A stretch of DNA of 64,000 nucleotides, from assembly GCA_965204295.1 (NCBI GenBank), contig OZ241973.1, positions 2,976,001 through 3,040,000 of the forward strand, read 5' to 3'. Below the pieces are notes generated by a model that had not been told where the DNA came from, did not search any database, and was given only the letters and a program-made list of their open reading frames with translations. Made by a program: the position numbers and the translations under genes. How positions within the stretch are numbered: the stretch's first letter is position 1; each line of letters opens with the position of its first letter. This document shows, in pieces, positions 17,361-24,932 of this stretch. Origin of the DNA: JAWKWH01 sp965204295. Lineage in GTDB: Bacteria; Pseudomonadota; Alphaproteobacteria; Rhizobiales; Rhizobiaceae.

Positions 17361-18170
17361 TTGGCAAATCTTCTGGTCAAGCCATCCGGAAACGGCGGCA
17401 AGGTTCACGACATAACACCCGTCAGCGCGGGATGGGGCTATGTCGGGTTTGGGCTTTATCGATTGAAAGCGGGTGAAACCGCCGGCGAGGAAACGGGAGG
17501 CCGCGAAGCGATACTGGTTCTGGTGGAAGGAAAAGCCGGCATTTCCGCCGATGGCGAGGAATTCGGCGAACTCGGTGATCGCATGGACGTATTCGACCGC
17601 CGGAAACCCTGGTGCGTCTATGTGCCGAATGGCGGCAACTGGTCGGCCGGGGCAACGACCGATTGCACCCTCGCGGTCTGCACGGCGCCCGGCAAGGGCG
17701 GTCACGCCGCGCGGGTGATCGGACCGGACGATATCGGCCGGGAGACCAGGGGCAAGGGGGCCAACACCCGCTACATTCACCCGATCGCGATGGAGGACAA
17801 GGACGTCGCCGACAGCCTGTTGGTGACGGAAGTGTATACCCCGCAGGGCAACTGGTCGTCCTATCCGCCGCACCGGCACGACGAGGACGACTATCCGAAC
17901 ATGACCTATCTGGAGGAGACATATTATCACCGTCTCGATCCGGCGCGGGGTTTCGGTTTCCAGCGTGTCTTCACCGAGGACGGAACACTTGACGAGACCA
18001 TGGCGGTGGCGAACGGGGATGTCGTGCTGGTGCCGAAAGGGCATCACCCCTGTGCCGCGCCTTACGGGTATGACATGTACTACCTGAATGCGATGGCCGG
18101 CCCGATGCGCAAATGGCGGTTCAGCAATCATCCCGATCATGACTGGATTGCCAAACGCGACGCCGATTAG
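17361..18170 (+). CDS. iolB: 5-deoxy-glucuronate isomerase-like protein (IolB family)
   Basis: IolB isomerises 5-deoxy-D-glucuronate in myo-inositol breakdown. The sequence holds the double cupin with ITPVSAGWGYVGFGLYRL near the N-terminus and the metal-binding SYPPHRHDEDDYPN...LEETYYHRL block in the second half, and ends in the usual W-type tail. I prefer the TTG at 17361 (GGAGGG four bases upstream; protein then reads MANLLVKPSG, like other IolBs) over the ATG at 17349. The length of 269 residues fits. It stands alone: no iolA, C, D, E or G is in the window, so the physiological substrate may differ. It sits under a LacI-type operator. Confidence 0.87.
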   Translation: MANLLVKPSGNGGKVHDITPVSAGWGYVGFGLYRLKAGETAGEETGGREAILVLVEGKAGISADGEEFGELGDRMDVFDRRKPWCVYVPNGGNWSAGATTDCTLAVCTAPGKGGHAARVIGPDDIGRETRGKGANTRYIHPIAMEDKDVADSLLVTEVYTPQGNWSSYPPHRHDEDDYPNMTYLEETYYHRLDPARGFGFQRVFTEDGTLDETMAVANGDVVLVPKGHHPCAAPYGYDMYYLNAMAGPMRKWRFSNHPDHDWIAKRDAD

Positions 18171-18194
18171 GCAGCTTCGGTCCGATCATCACGA

Positions 18195-18205
18195 AAAGGA
18201 GGTGA
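18195..18205 (+). promoter_or_regulatory. Near-perfect Shine-Dalgarno sequence of ade
   Basis: AAAGGAGGTGA is complementary to nearly the full anti-SD tail of 16S rRNA and lies seven bases (GGAGG to ATG) before 18210. It fixes the start of the adenine deaminase gene and predicts efficient translation. Confidence 0.7.
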
Positions 18206-18209
18206 CCGA

Positions 18210-20003
18210 ATGCCCTCGGTGAAACCCTGGAACGAGGTCGCCCCTCGTCTGGTCGATGTGGCGATGGGCCGATCGCAGGCCGATACGGTGATCCGCGGCG
18301 GCAGGTGGGTGAACGTCTATTCCGGCGAGATCATTCCGGACACCGACATTGCGATCGCGGCGGGACGGTTTGCCTATGTCGGGCCCGACGCACGTCACAC
18401 TATCGGTGAAAATACCGGAATAATCGACGCCGACGGCCGCTATCTGGTGCCAGGACTGTGCGACGGTCACATGCATGTCGAAAGCGGCATGGTGACGGTG
18501 ACCGAATTTGCCCGCGCGGTCATTCCGCACGGCACCACGTCGATGTTCATCGATCCGCACGAGATTGCCAATGTGCTCGGTGTGCCGGGTGTCAGGTTGA
18601 TGCATGACGAGGCTCATGGCCTGCCCATCAACGTGCTCGTTCAAATGCCGAGTTGCGTTCCCTCGGCGCCGGGGCTGGAACTGGCCGGCGCCGAGTTCGG
18701 TGTCGAGGATATCGCCGGGGCGATGGACTGGCCCAACATCATCGGACTCGGCGAGATGATGAATTTCCCCGGTGTCGCGGCAAACGACGCCGGGATGATG
18801 GGTGAAATCGCGGCGACGCAGGCGGCAAACAAGACCGTGGGCGGACACTATGCCTCACCGGACCTGGGGCCGCCGTTCCACGCTTATGCGGCGGGCGGAG
18901 CGGCGGATGACCATGAAGGCACGCGCGCCGAAGACGCGATCGCGCGGGTCCGGCAGGGCATGCGGGCGATGCTGCGGCTTGGGTCGGCCTGGTGCGATGT
19001 GGCCGAGCAGATCAAGGCGATTACCGGGCGGGGAATCGATCCGCGAAATTTCATCCTTTGCACCGACGACAGCCATTCCGGCACACTGGTCAATGACGGC
19101 CATATGAACCGCGTCGTGCGGCACGCGATCGGGCAGGGACTGAATCCGGTCACCGCAATCCAGATGGCGACGCTCAACACGGCGCAGCATTTTGGCATGG
19201 AACGCGAGATCGGATCGGTCGCGCCGGGCAGACGCGGCGACCTGGTCATCACTTCCGACCTGCCGAGCCTGCCTGTGGAACTGGTGATGGCAGGTGGCGC
19301 GGTCATTGCGGAAAACGGCAGGATCGCGATCGAATTACCGGCTTTCCAATATCCGCAAAGCGCCAGGGGAACGGTTCGTCTCGGCAAGCGGCTTGCGGCG
19401 GCCGATTTCGACATCAGCGCCGGGGAAGGCGGGAATTCCGTTCGCGCCAGAGTTATCGGCGTGATTGAAAACCAGGCGCCGACGCGAGCTTTGGAAGCCG
19501 ATCTATCGGTGGAGGACGGGCTTGTCGCCATGGATCGCGACAACGATATCTGCCAGATCGCACTGGTCGAGCGCCACCGGGCGACCGGCGCGGTCGTCAA
19601 CGGATTCGTATCGGGTTTCGGTTACGACAAGGACTGCGCGGTGGCCTCGACGGTCGCGCACGACAGCCATCACATGATCGTTGCGGGCACAAACAAGGAT
19701 GATATGGCGCTGGCCGCCAATCGGCTGGGCGAAGTCGGCGGCGGCGTCATTGTCGTGTCGGAAGGCAGGGAACTGGCGCTTGTCGAGCTTCCGATCGCCG
19801 GCCTGATGTCCGACGAGCGATCCGATATTGTCGCGGCGAAAGCGGAGAAAATGGTCGCGGCGATGGCGGAATGCGGTTGCACTCTCAACAACGCCTATAT
19901 GCAGCATTCGCTGCTGGCTCTGGTTGTCATTCCCGAACTGAGAATCTCGGATCGGGGAATCGTCGACGCAACGAAGTTCGAGAAGGTCGATCTGTTGGTC
20001 TGA
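18210..20003 (+). CDS. ade: Adenine deaminase
   Basis: The 597-residue amidohydrolase converts adenine to hypoxanthine and ammonia. Metal ligands appear in order: GLCDGHMHVESGM (HxH, about residues 88-100), the glutamate of GLGEMMNFPG, VGGHYASP, and the aspartate of LCTDDSHSGTL. The C-terminal domain typical of bacterial Ade (FVSGFGYDKDCAVASTVAHDSHH, then LNNAYMQHSLLAL) is intact. It follows iolB by 39 bp and has its own excellent ribosome binding site. It probably serves purine salvage and is perhaps co-transcribed with iolB. Confidence 0.93.
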   Translation: MPSVKPWNEVAPRLVDVAMGRSQADTVIRGGRWVNVYSGEIIPDTDIAIAAGRFAYVGPDARHTIGENTGIIDADGRYLVPGLCDGHMHVESGMVTVTEFARAVIPHGTTSMFIDPHEIANVLGVPGVRLMHDEAHGLPINVLVQMPSCVPSAPGLELAGAEFGVEDIAGAMDWPNIIGLGEMMNFPGVAANDAGMMGEIAATQAANKTVGGHYASPDLGPPFHAYAAGGAADDHEGTRAEDAIARVRQGMRAMLRLGSAWCDVAEQIKAITGRGIDPRNFILCTDDSHSGTLVNDGHMNRVVRHAIGQGLNPVTAIQMATLNTAQHFGMEREIGSVAPGRRGDLVITSDLPSLPVELVMAGGAVIAENGRIAIELPAFQYPQSARGTVRLGKRLAAADFDISAGEGGNSVRARVIGVIENQAPTRALEADLSVEDGLVAMDRDNDICQIALVERHRATGAVVNGFVSGFGYDKDCAVASTVAHDSHHMIVAGTNKDDMALAANRLGEVGGGVIVVSEGRELALVELPIAGLMSDERSDIVAAKAEKMVAAMAECGCTLNNAYMQHSLLALVVIPELRISDRGIVDATKFEKVDLLV

Positions 20004-20330
20004 CGACCGGGTCGCCCGTTAATTCGCGCGATATCGCCTGTTTTCTTGCGCCCTGTGTGAATTCATACAAGCGCTTCTCAAAAGGCGCATGTGCTCCCGG
20101 AATGATTCCGTTGTCGCGGGACAACCGGACCGCCGGTTGCCGGCTGTGCGGGGGCGGCGCCGGGCCCGGTGCGGATAGAATGCCGTTCGGGAGCCGGAGG
20201 AGTACGACCGCAAGGTGACCGACCGGGAGGTCGCGGCGGATTTGAGCGGGTCTGATCGAACAGTTAATATACTTGACACACATACACACACTACATTTTT
20301 GTGATCAACACTGTGGAAAAGGAATATGAC
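20004..20330. other. Intergenic stretch at the left edge of the scarred region
   Basis: About 327 bp between ade and the antitoxin-like gene. The first part is GC-rich without a convincing gene; the last 70 bp turn AT-rich with a CACACATACACACACTAC run. A CTTGACA element (20272-20278) could be the -35 of the antitoxin promoter, but a good -10 at the right distance is missing. No tRNA, attachment site or transposase remnant was recognised. Confidence 0.4.
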
Positions 20331-20747
20331 ATGCCCAAATACGACAGTCTGAACACCTACCTGAGCGCACAGACACGCGATCACATTCCCATGACTTTTG
20401 CGGAAATCGAGCGCATTGTCGGGTCGGCTCTACCTCCCTCCAGGAGACACCGTGCATGGTGGAGCAACAATTCCTCGAATAACGTCATGACGCAGCAGTG
20501 GCTTGCGGCCGGATATAAAACCGAATCGGTCGACATGGCCGGCGAAAAACTGGTGTTCAAACGCGTTGGCAAGCCGGTGCGAACCGTTGGCGCCAACGGA
20601 AGAACCGGCGGAGGAGGCGCGGGGCGGAGAGGCTCAAGCGTACCCGGTTACTATGGCTGCATGAAGGGAACAGTCAAATTCGATCGCTCGTTCGACCCGA
20701 CCGGGCCGGCGGACCCCGAATGGGCAAAGGTCTACGGGGATGGCTGA
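20331..20747 (+). CDS. Antitoxin-like protein with DUF7662-type N-terminal domain
   Basis: The 138-residue protein starts MPKYDSLNTYLSAQ at 20331 (AAAAGGA eight bases upstream). Residues 1-70 (KYDSLNTYL, MTFAEIERIVGSALPPSRRHRAWWSNN, WLAAGYKTESVDM) resemble the family I know from memory as DUF7662. After a Gly/Arg-rich linker the tail GCMKGTVKFDRSFDPTGPADPEW resembles the toxin-binding tails of Phd/AbrB antitoxins. Its stop overlaps the start of a PIN-domain gene, the layout of a VapBC-type pair. A role in neutralising the toxin is inferred, not shown. Confidence 0.65.
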   Translation: MPKYDSLNTYLSAQTRDHIPMTFAEIERIVGSALPPSRRHRAWWSNNSSNNVMTQQWLAAGYKTESVDMAGEKLVFKRVGKPVRTVGANGRTGGGGAGRRGSSVPGYYGCMKGTVKFDRSFDPTGPADPEWAKVYGDG

Positions 20748-20870
20748 GCGATATTTGCTCGATACCTGCGCCGTTATCTGGCTCTCGGATGGCGCGCCGA
20801 TGGCCGAGCGGGCTCTGGCGAAACTGGCGGAAGCCGAAACCGCCGACCAACCGGTTTCAATATCCGTCAT
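20740..20870 (+). pseudogene. Truncated PIN-domain toxin (VapC-like), 5' fragment
   Basis: The start overlaps the antitoxin-like gene by 8 bp. Some 42 residues read as a PIN-domain N-terminus: MAERYLLDTCAVIWLSDG with the first catalytic Asp, then an Ala/Glu-rich helix and PVSIS. After about 20868 the similarity ends and the frame runs on into AT-rich DNA (CYTTHREKEWFLF). The remaining acidic residues of the active site are missing, so the toxin should be inactive. The 3' end given is the approximate junction. Confidence 0.7.
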
Positions 20871-20874
20871 GATG

Positions 20875-20883
20875 TGCTATACT
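20875..20883 (+). promoter_or_regulatory. Extended -10 element before the lipoprotein gene
   Basis: TG-C-TATACT is an extended -10 motif one or two bases off consensus, 52 bp before the lipoprotein start. It begins almost exactly where the PIN gene loses similarity, so the AT-rich segment seems to carry its own promoter. No good -35 is seen, as is acceptable for an extended -10. Confidence 0.45.
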
Positions 20884-20935
20884 ACACACAGAGAAAAGGA
20901 ATGGTTCCTTTTCCACCTCTTAAAGGAGAATAGAG

Positions 20936-21580
20936 ATGAAAAACGGAATGATGGCAATTGCTTTCATACTTGCCATTTTTTTGGCAGGATGCCAGACAAC
21001 CACCAATAAAGTCTATCAGCTGACAGCACTACAGGAAGTCCAAAGAGGGGTTTACAACCTTGAATACAGGATGGCGAATATCTGCCAGTATGCTCAACAC
21101 GAATACGGGCTGAGAATCACAGCAGAGAGATTCCCCAACCACACCAAAACCAACGCTCTGAATAACCAAGCAGATAAAATCAGATCACACTGCAACGCTG
21201 TAAAAGGAATTTCTAGAGATGACTATGCAGAAATGAAAAAGTGGTATACAAAGATAGTAAAACTAGCGATTCTGGAAGGAAACAGCCTTGTTGATCACCT
21301 GTACAACTACGGTGATCAGTACGAGGCAAAGTTTCGCGAGTACTACCTCTGCGATGAAAGAGTGCGCAAAAGCTTCAGAGCAGTGCACAGCGTTGGACTA
21401 AAATATTCCCACTCCTCTTACCATAAGGGGATAAACCAAGCTTTCAGCAAATGGGAAAAGAGTCGGGACCGTGCTTGTCCAGTAAATACCAGCAACCTAG
21501 AACTTGCTCGGGAAGGGTTTAAAAACAGAAACGCTTTCCTCGAAGTTGTGAAGAAAGCACTGAGGGGGCAGTTTAACTGA
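20936..21580 (+). CDS. Putative lipoprotein of unknown function on AT-rich DNA
   Basis: A 214-residue protein with a lipoprotein signal peptide: a hydrophobic stretch (MAIAFILAIFLAGC) ending in a lipobox with Cys19. The mature part is polar and probably helical, with four cysteines (50, 86, 139, 181) that could form two disulfides in the periplasm. I recognise no family. The ribosome binding site AAAGGAGA is strong. Codon use (AAA, AGA, AAT, ATA frequent) differs sharply from the flanks, indicating recent transfer. It sits between a truncated toxin and a truncated dehydrogenase. The last codons lie in a 17-bp tandem repeat. Confidence 0.72.
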   Translation: MKNGMMAIAFILAIFLAGCQTTTNKVYQLTALQEVQRGVYNLEYRMANICQYAQHEYGLRITAERFPNHTKTNALNNQADKIRSHCNAVKGISRDDYAEMKKWYTKIVKLAILEGNSLVDHLYNYGDQYEAKFREYYLCDERVRKSFRAVHSVGLKYSHSSYHKGINQAFSKWEKSRDRACPVNTSNLELAREGFKNRNAFLEVVKKALRGQFN

Positions 21581-21593
21581 GGGGGAAGTTTAC
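21560..21593. repeat. 17-bp imperfect tandem repeat at the right end of the AT-rich segment
   Basis: CTGAGGGGGCAGTTTAA (21560-21576) is followed directly by CTGAGGGGGAAGTTTAC (21577-21593), 15 of 17 positions equal. The first copy contains the end of the lipoprotein gene. It lies about 27 bp from the junction with the aldehyde dehydrogenase fragment. Confidence 0.7.
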
Positions 21594-21619
21594 AAGAAAC
21601 AATTAAAAGGGAAAATTTA

Positions 21620-21985
21620 GGATCGGACGCTTATCTCGCGCCGCAAATCCTGACCGGCGTCGATCATTCCATGCGGGTCATGCGGGATGAAAGTTTCGGA
21701 CCCGTTGTCGGCGTCATGCCTGTCTCTTCCGATGAACAGGCAATTGCCAGGATGAACGATTCGCCGTTCGGATTGACCGCCTCGATCTGGACCGGAGACG
21801 AAGAAGCCGCCCAATCGATCGGGCGGCGGATCGAGACCGGCACGATATTCATGAACCGCTGCGACTATCTCGATCCGGCGCTGTGCTGGACCGGCTGCAA
21901 GGATACCGGCCGCGGCGTTTCGCTGTCGGCGCTCGGATACGACAGCGTCACGCGCCCGAAATCCTATCATTTGAAGAAAGGCTGA
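21620..21985 (+). pseudogene. Aldehyde dehydrogenase, 3' fragment
   Basis: About 121 residues of the C-terminal part of an NAD-dependent aldehyde dehydrogenase, from GSDAYLAPQILTGVDHS through the conserved ESFGPVVGV and GLTASIW blocks to the natural end HLKKG. The N-terminal three quarters, including the NAD-binding domain and catalytic Cys, are missing; sequence upstream of 21620 is AT-rich and unrelated. The stop overlaps the start of the alcohol dehydrogenase, so the intact ancestor was probably an ALDH-ADH operon. Confidence 0.85.
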
Positions 21986-23136
21986 TGCCCATGAAGCCGG
22001 TTGCGAACTGGAGCTATCCCACGGAAATCCGCTTTGGCGCCGGCAGGATCAGGGAAATCGGCGACGCCTGCGCGGCCGCGGGCATGATCAAGCCTCTCCT
22101 GGTGACCGATCGGGGGCTGGCGAACCTGCCGGTCACGCAGTCGACATTGGATCTCATGGATGCCGCCGGACTGGGAAGGGCCATGTTCGGTGACGTCGAT
22201 CCCAATCCGCATGAGGGAAATCTCGCCGAAGGGATCGGAATGTTCAAGGCAGGCGGTCATGACGGCATAGTCGCCTTTGGCGGCGGCTCAGGTCTTGATC
22301 TTGGAAAACTCGTCGCGCTGATGGCGAACCAGACCGTATCTGTCTGGGAACTGGAAGACATCGGTGACCGGTGGACGCGCGCGGATGCGGCGGCGGTCAA
22401 ACCGATCGTGGCTGTTCCGACGACGGCGGGAACCGGATCGGAGGTAGGCCGCGCCGGAGTGCTGACGAATTCGGAAACCGAGGTCAAGAAGATCATCTTT
22501 CATCGGAAAATCCTTCCGGCGGCGGTCATTTGCGACCCGGAACTGACCGTCGGCATGCCAAAGCCGATTACCGCGGGAACCGGCATGGACGCGTTCGCGC
22601 ATTGTCTGGAGGCCTATTGCTCGCCGCACTATCACCCGATGTCGCAGGGCATCGCGCTTGAGGGCATGCGGCTGGTGAAGGACAATCTGCCGAAGGCCTG
22701 CCGGAACGGGAGCGATCTGAACGCCCGGGCGGAAATGATGAGCGCGGCCGCAATGGGGGCGACCGCCTTTCAAAAGGGATTGGGCGCAATTCATGCGATT
22801 TCGCATCCGATCGGCGCAATCTTTCACACGCATCATGGCACGACCAACGCCGTGGTGATGCGTCCGGTGCTGACCTTCAACCGTCCGGCGATCGAAGGCC
22901 GGATCGAGCGGGCTGCCGCCTATCTCGGCATAGAGGGCGGGTTCGACGGATTTTATTCCTATATCGGTCGGCTTTGTGTGGAACTGAGCATCCCGGAAAA
23001 TCTGACGGCGCTCGGCATCCGGACCGATGATCTGGACCGGCTGGCCGACATGGCGCTGGAAGACCCGAGCGCCGGCGGCAATCCGGTCGAAATGACCCGG
23101 GAAAACACCTTGTCCCTGTTGGAAAGCTGCTTCTGA
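21985..23136 (+). CDS. Iron-containing alcohol dehydrogenase
   Basis: The 383-residue protein (MPMKPVANWSYPTEIRFGAGR) belongs to the group III, Fe-dependent NAD(P) alcohol dehydrogenases. It shows the nucleotide-binding FGGGSGLDLGK, VPTTAGTGSEVGR, and the metal ligands in TAGTGMDAFAHCLEAYCS (Asp, His) and GAIHAISHPIGAIFHTHHG (two His). The ATG at 21985 overlaps the stop of the ALDH fragment. An ATG two codons later is an alternative. It formerly acted with the ALDH; its present promoter is uncertain and may come from the AT-rich segment. Substrate unknown. Confidence 0.92.
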   Translation: MPMKPVANWSYPTEIRFGAGRIREIGDACAAAGMIKPLLVTDRGLANLPVTQSTLDLMDAAGLGRAMFGDVDPNPHEGNLAEGIGMFKAGGHDGIVAFGGGSGLDLGKLVALMANQTVSVWELEDIGDRWTRADAAAVKPIVAVPTTAGTGSEVGRAGVLTNSETEVKKIIFHRKILPAAVICDPELTVGMPKPITAGTGMDAFAHCLEAYCSPHYHPMSQGIALEGMRLVKDNLPKACRNGSDLNARAEMMSAAAMGATAFQKGLGAIHAISHPIGAIFHTHHGTTNAVVMRPVLTFNRPAIEGRIERAAAYLGIEGGFDGFYSYIGRLCVELSIPENLTALGIRTDDLDRLADMALEDPSAGGNPVEMTRENTLSLLESCF

Positions 23137-23197
23137 TAACCTTGACCGGCGCCTGCCCGGTATGGTCCGGTAAGCCTGCCGGCCTCAGGGAGAACGC

Positions 23198-23422
23198 ATG
23201 GCGCGAGAAACGATCAGAACAGACGGCGGCGCCAAGCGGCTACGGGGTGATGCGGTGGCGATTGCGACAGTGCTGCGGTTCCTGTGGGAGCGGAACCGTG
23301 CAAAGGCCGCGTCCGGCTGGGTGGGCACCGTTCATGCCTCAGCCGGAGACCGGGTCTCGGCCGATGATCCGCCGGTCGAGATTGAAGTCGGCCGAACGTC
23401 TTCGGAGGTAAAATCAAGATGA
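23198..23422 (+). CDS. Small hypothetical protein
   Basis: A 74-codon frame beginning MARETIRTDGG has a good ribosome binding site (AGGGAGA, 23187-23193) and its stop overlaps the next start (ATGA), as for a coupled gene. The sequence is basic in the first half, with a hydrophobic helix (VAIATVLRFLWERN), then GWVGTVHASAGDRVSADD. I recognise no family. It could be a real small protein or a remnant. Confidence 0.4.
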   Translation: MARETIRTDGGAKRLRGDAVAIATVLRFLWERNRAKAASGWVGTVHASAGDRVSADDPPVEIEVGRTSSEVKSR

Positions 23423-24213
23423 TGCAGCAAGCGATTGATTTCGGTGAAGAATCGGATGTCCTGTACGGATTGTTGGTTGAAATCGGGAAGGCTGACTACG
23501 ACCGGGTGACCCAATTCAAGCGATGGACGGTCAATGACGTGCTGGTGCATCTGCATTTTTGGAACCGGGCAGCCGATCAGTCGTTGAACGATCCGGACGG
23601 GTTTGCGGCGCTTTTTGGCGAACTGGGTCAAAACCTGGCCTCCGGAACGCTTCGTGATTTCGAAAACACCAGAGTAAAGGAGCGGGGGGCGGCGCTATTG
23701 GCGGCCTGGCGCGATTTGTACTCCGATATGGCTCGGCGCTGGAAGGACCTCAATCCAAAACACCGGGTCAGATGGGCCGGGCCCGAGATGTCGGTGCGGT
23801 CGTCCGCGACGGCCCGCCAAATGGAAACCTGGGCGCACGGTCAGGAGATTTTTGATCTGTTTGGCCGGGAACGCGCGGAACATGACAGGATCAAAAACAT
23901 CGCGGTGCTTGGCATCAACACCTATGAATGGGGATTCAAGGTCCGCGGTATGCAAGCGCCGCGGCCGACGCCTCGGGTTCGATTGACGGCGCCTTCCGGT
24001 GAGATGTGGACGTTTGGTGAGGATGGCGCCGGCTCAATCGCCGGAAGTGCGGTCGGTTTCTGCCAGATTGTCACCCAGACACGCAATGTGGCCGACACGG
24101 ACATCGCAACTGATGGCGATGCGGCCGAATTGTGGATGAAGCATGCGCAGTGTTTTGCCGGCCCGCCGGAGACGCCGCCGGGGCCCGGCGAACGCCGCCG
24201 CATTTCGTCTTGA
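23419..24213 (+). CDS. TIGR03084/DinB-like (maleylpyruvate isomerase-type) putative metal-binding protein
   Basis: The 264-residue protein has the four-helix N-terminal domain of the DinB/MDMPI superfamily: KRWTVNDVLVHLHFWN (His ligand near residue 45) and ARQMETWAHGQEIFD (His ligand near 140). A C-terminal domain follows (PRPTPRVRLTAPSGEMWTFG). Related proteins are mycothiol- or glutathione-dependent isomerases or of unknown function. It starts inside the overlap with the small ORF and converges with phoB, leaving 12 bp between their stops. Confidence 0.78.
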   Translation: MMQQAIDFGEESDVLYGLLVEIGKADYDRVTQFKRWTVNDVLVHLHFWNRAADQSLNDPDGFAALFGELGQNLASGTLRDFENTRVKERGAALLAAWRDLYSDMARRWKDLNPKHRVRWAGPEMSVRSSATARQMETWAHGQEIFDLFGRERAEHDRIKNIAVLGINTYEWGFKVRGMQAPRPTPRVRLTAPSGEMWTFGEDGAGSIAGSAVGFCQIVTQTRNVADTDIATDGDAAELWMKHAQCFAGPPETPPGPGERRRISS

Positions 24214-24225
24214 CGCCCATGGGCG

Positions 24226-24927
24226 TCAGCCGTCGCTGTCGAGCGAATAACCGGCGCCCCTGACCGTACGGACCGGATCCTTCTTTCCGGTCTTCGACAG
24301 AGCTTTGCGCAGGCGTCCGACATGTACATCGACTGTCCGAATATCGACTTCCTTGTCCCGACCCCAGACAAGATCGAGCAGTTGATTTCTGCTCCAGACC
24401 CGGCCGGGTCTTTCGATAAGCGTACACAATAGCCGATACTCCGTCGGGCCAAGATGAATGGGCCTGCCGTCGCGCACGACCTTGCAGCGCTCCGAATCGA
24501 CGATGATGTCTTCAAATGACAGAATCTGACCGACCGTCGCGGGTCGCGCCCGGCGAAGCGCCGCCCGAACGCGGGCAATGAGCTCGCTGACAGCATAGGG
24601 TTTGACGACGTAATCGTCGGCGCCGGTATTCAGGCCCCGAACCCTGTCGCTTTCGTCACCACGCGCCGTCAGCATGATGATGAGTGTGTTCGCAGCGCCA
24701 TCCCGCGCCTTGAGGCGCCGGCAAATCTCGATACCCGAAACGTTCGGCAACATCCAATCGAGGATAATCAAATCCGGCCGCAACTCATCGGCGACGATCA
24801 GCGCCTCGTCGCCATCTTCAACGCCGGTGACTTCGAACCCCTCTTTCTCAAGATTGTAGGAAAGCACTTCCAGTTGGGGACGTTCGTCTTCGACGACGAG
24901 AATTGAGGGAGTTATCACACTGGCCAT
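24226..24927 (-). CDS. phoB: Phosphate regulon response regulator PhoB
   Basis: The 233-residue OmpR/PhoB-type regulator has a receiver domain with the acidic pair ED (13-14), phospho-acceptor Asp57 in ILDWMLP, and the switch Lys in DDYVVKPY. The winged-helix domain carries LGPTEYRLLCTLIERPGRVWSRNQLLDLVWG and the wing R-T-V-R-G-A-G-Y. When phosphorylated by PhoR it activates genes with Pho boxes. It is the last gene of the pst-pho cluster, 5 bp after phoU. Confidence 0.95.
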   Translation of the reverse strand: MASVITPSILVVEDERPQLEVLSYNLEKEGFEVTGVEDGDEALIVADELRPDLIILDWMLPNVSGIEICRRLKARDGAANTLIIMLTARGDESDRVRGLNTGADDYVVKPYAVSELIARVRAALRRARPATVGQILSFEDIIVDSERCKVVRDGRPIHLGPTEYRLLCTLIERPGRVWSRNQLLDLVWGRDKEVDIRTVDVHVGRLRKALSKTGKKDPVRTVRGAGYSLDSDG

Positions 24928-24932
24928 GCGGT

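Noticed and set aside
19871..20218. Plus-strand open frame across the end of ade
   Set aside because: It overlaps ade in another frame and has no recognisable sequence.
20279..20295. CACACATACACACACTAC run as a CRISPR or satellite repeat
   Set aside because: It is a single short low-complexity stretch without spacers or further copies.
20868..21620. Insertion sequence
   Set aside because: No transposase, terminal inverted repeats or target duplication; the two ends lie in different broken genes.
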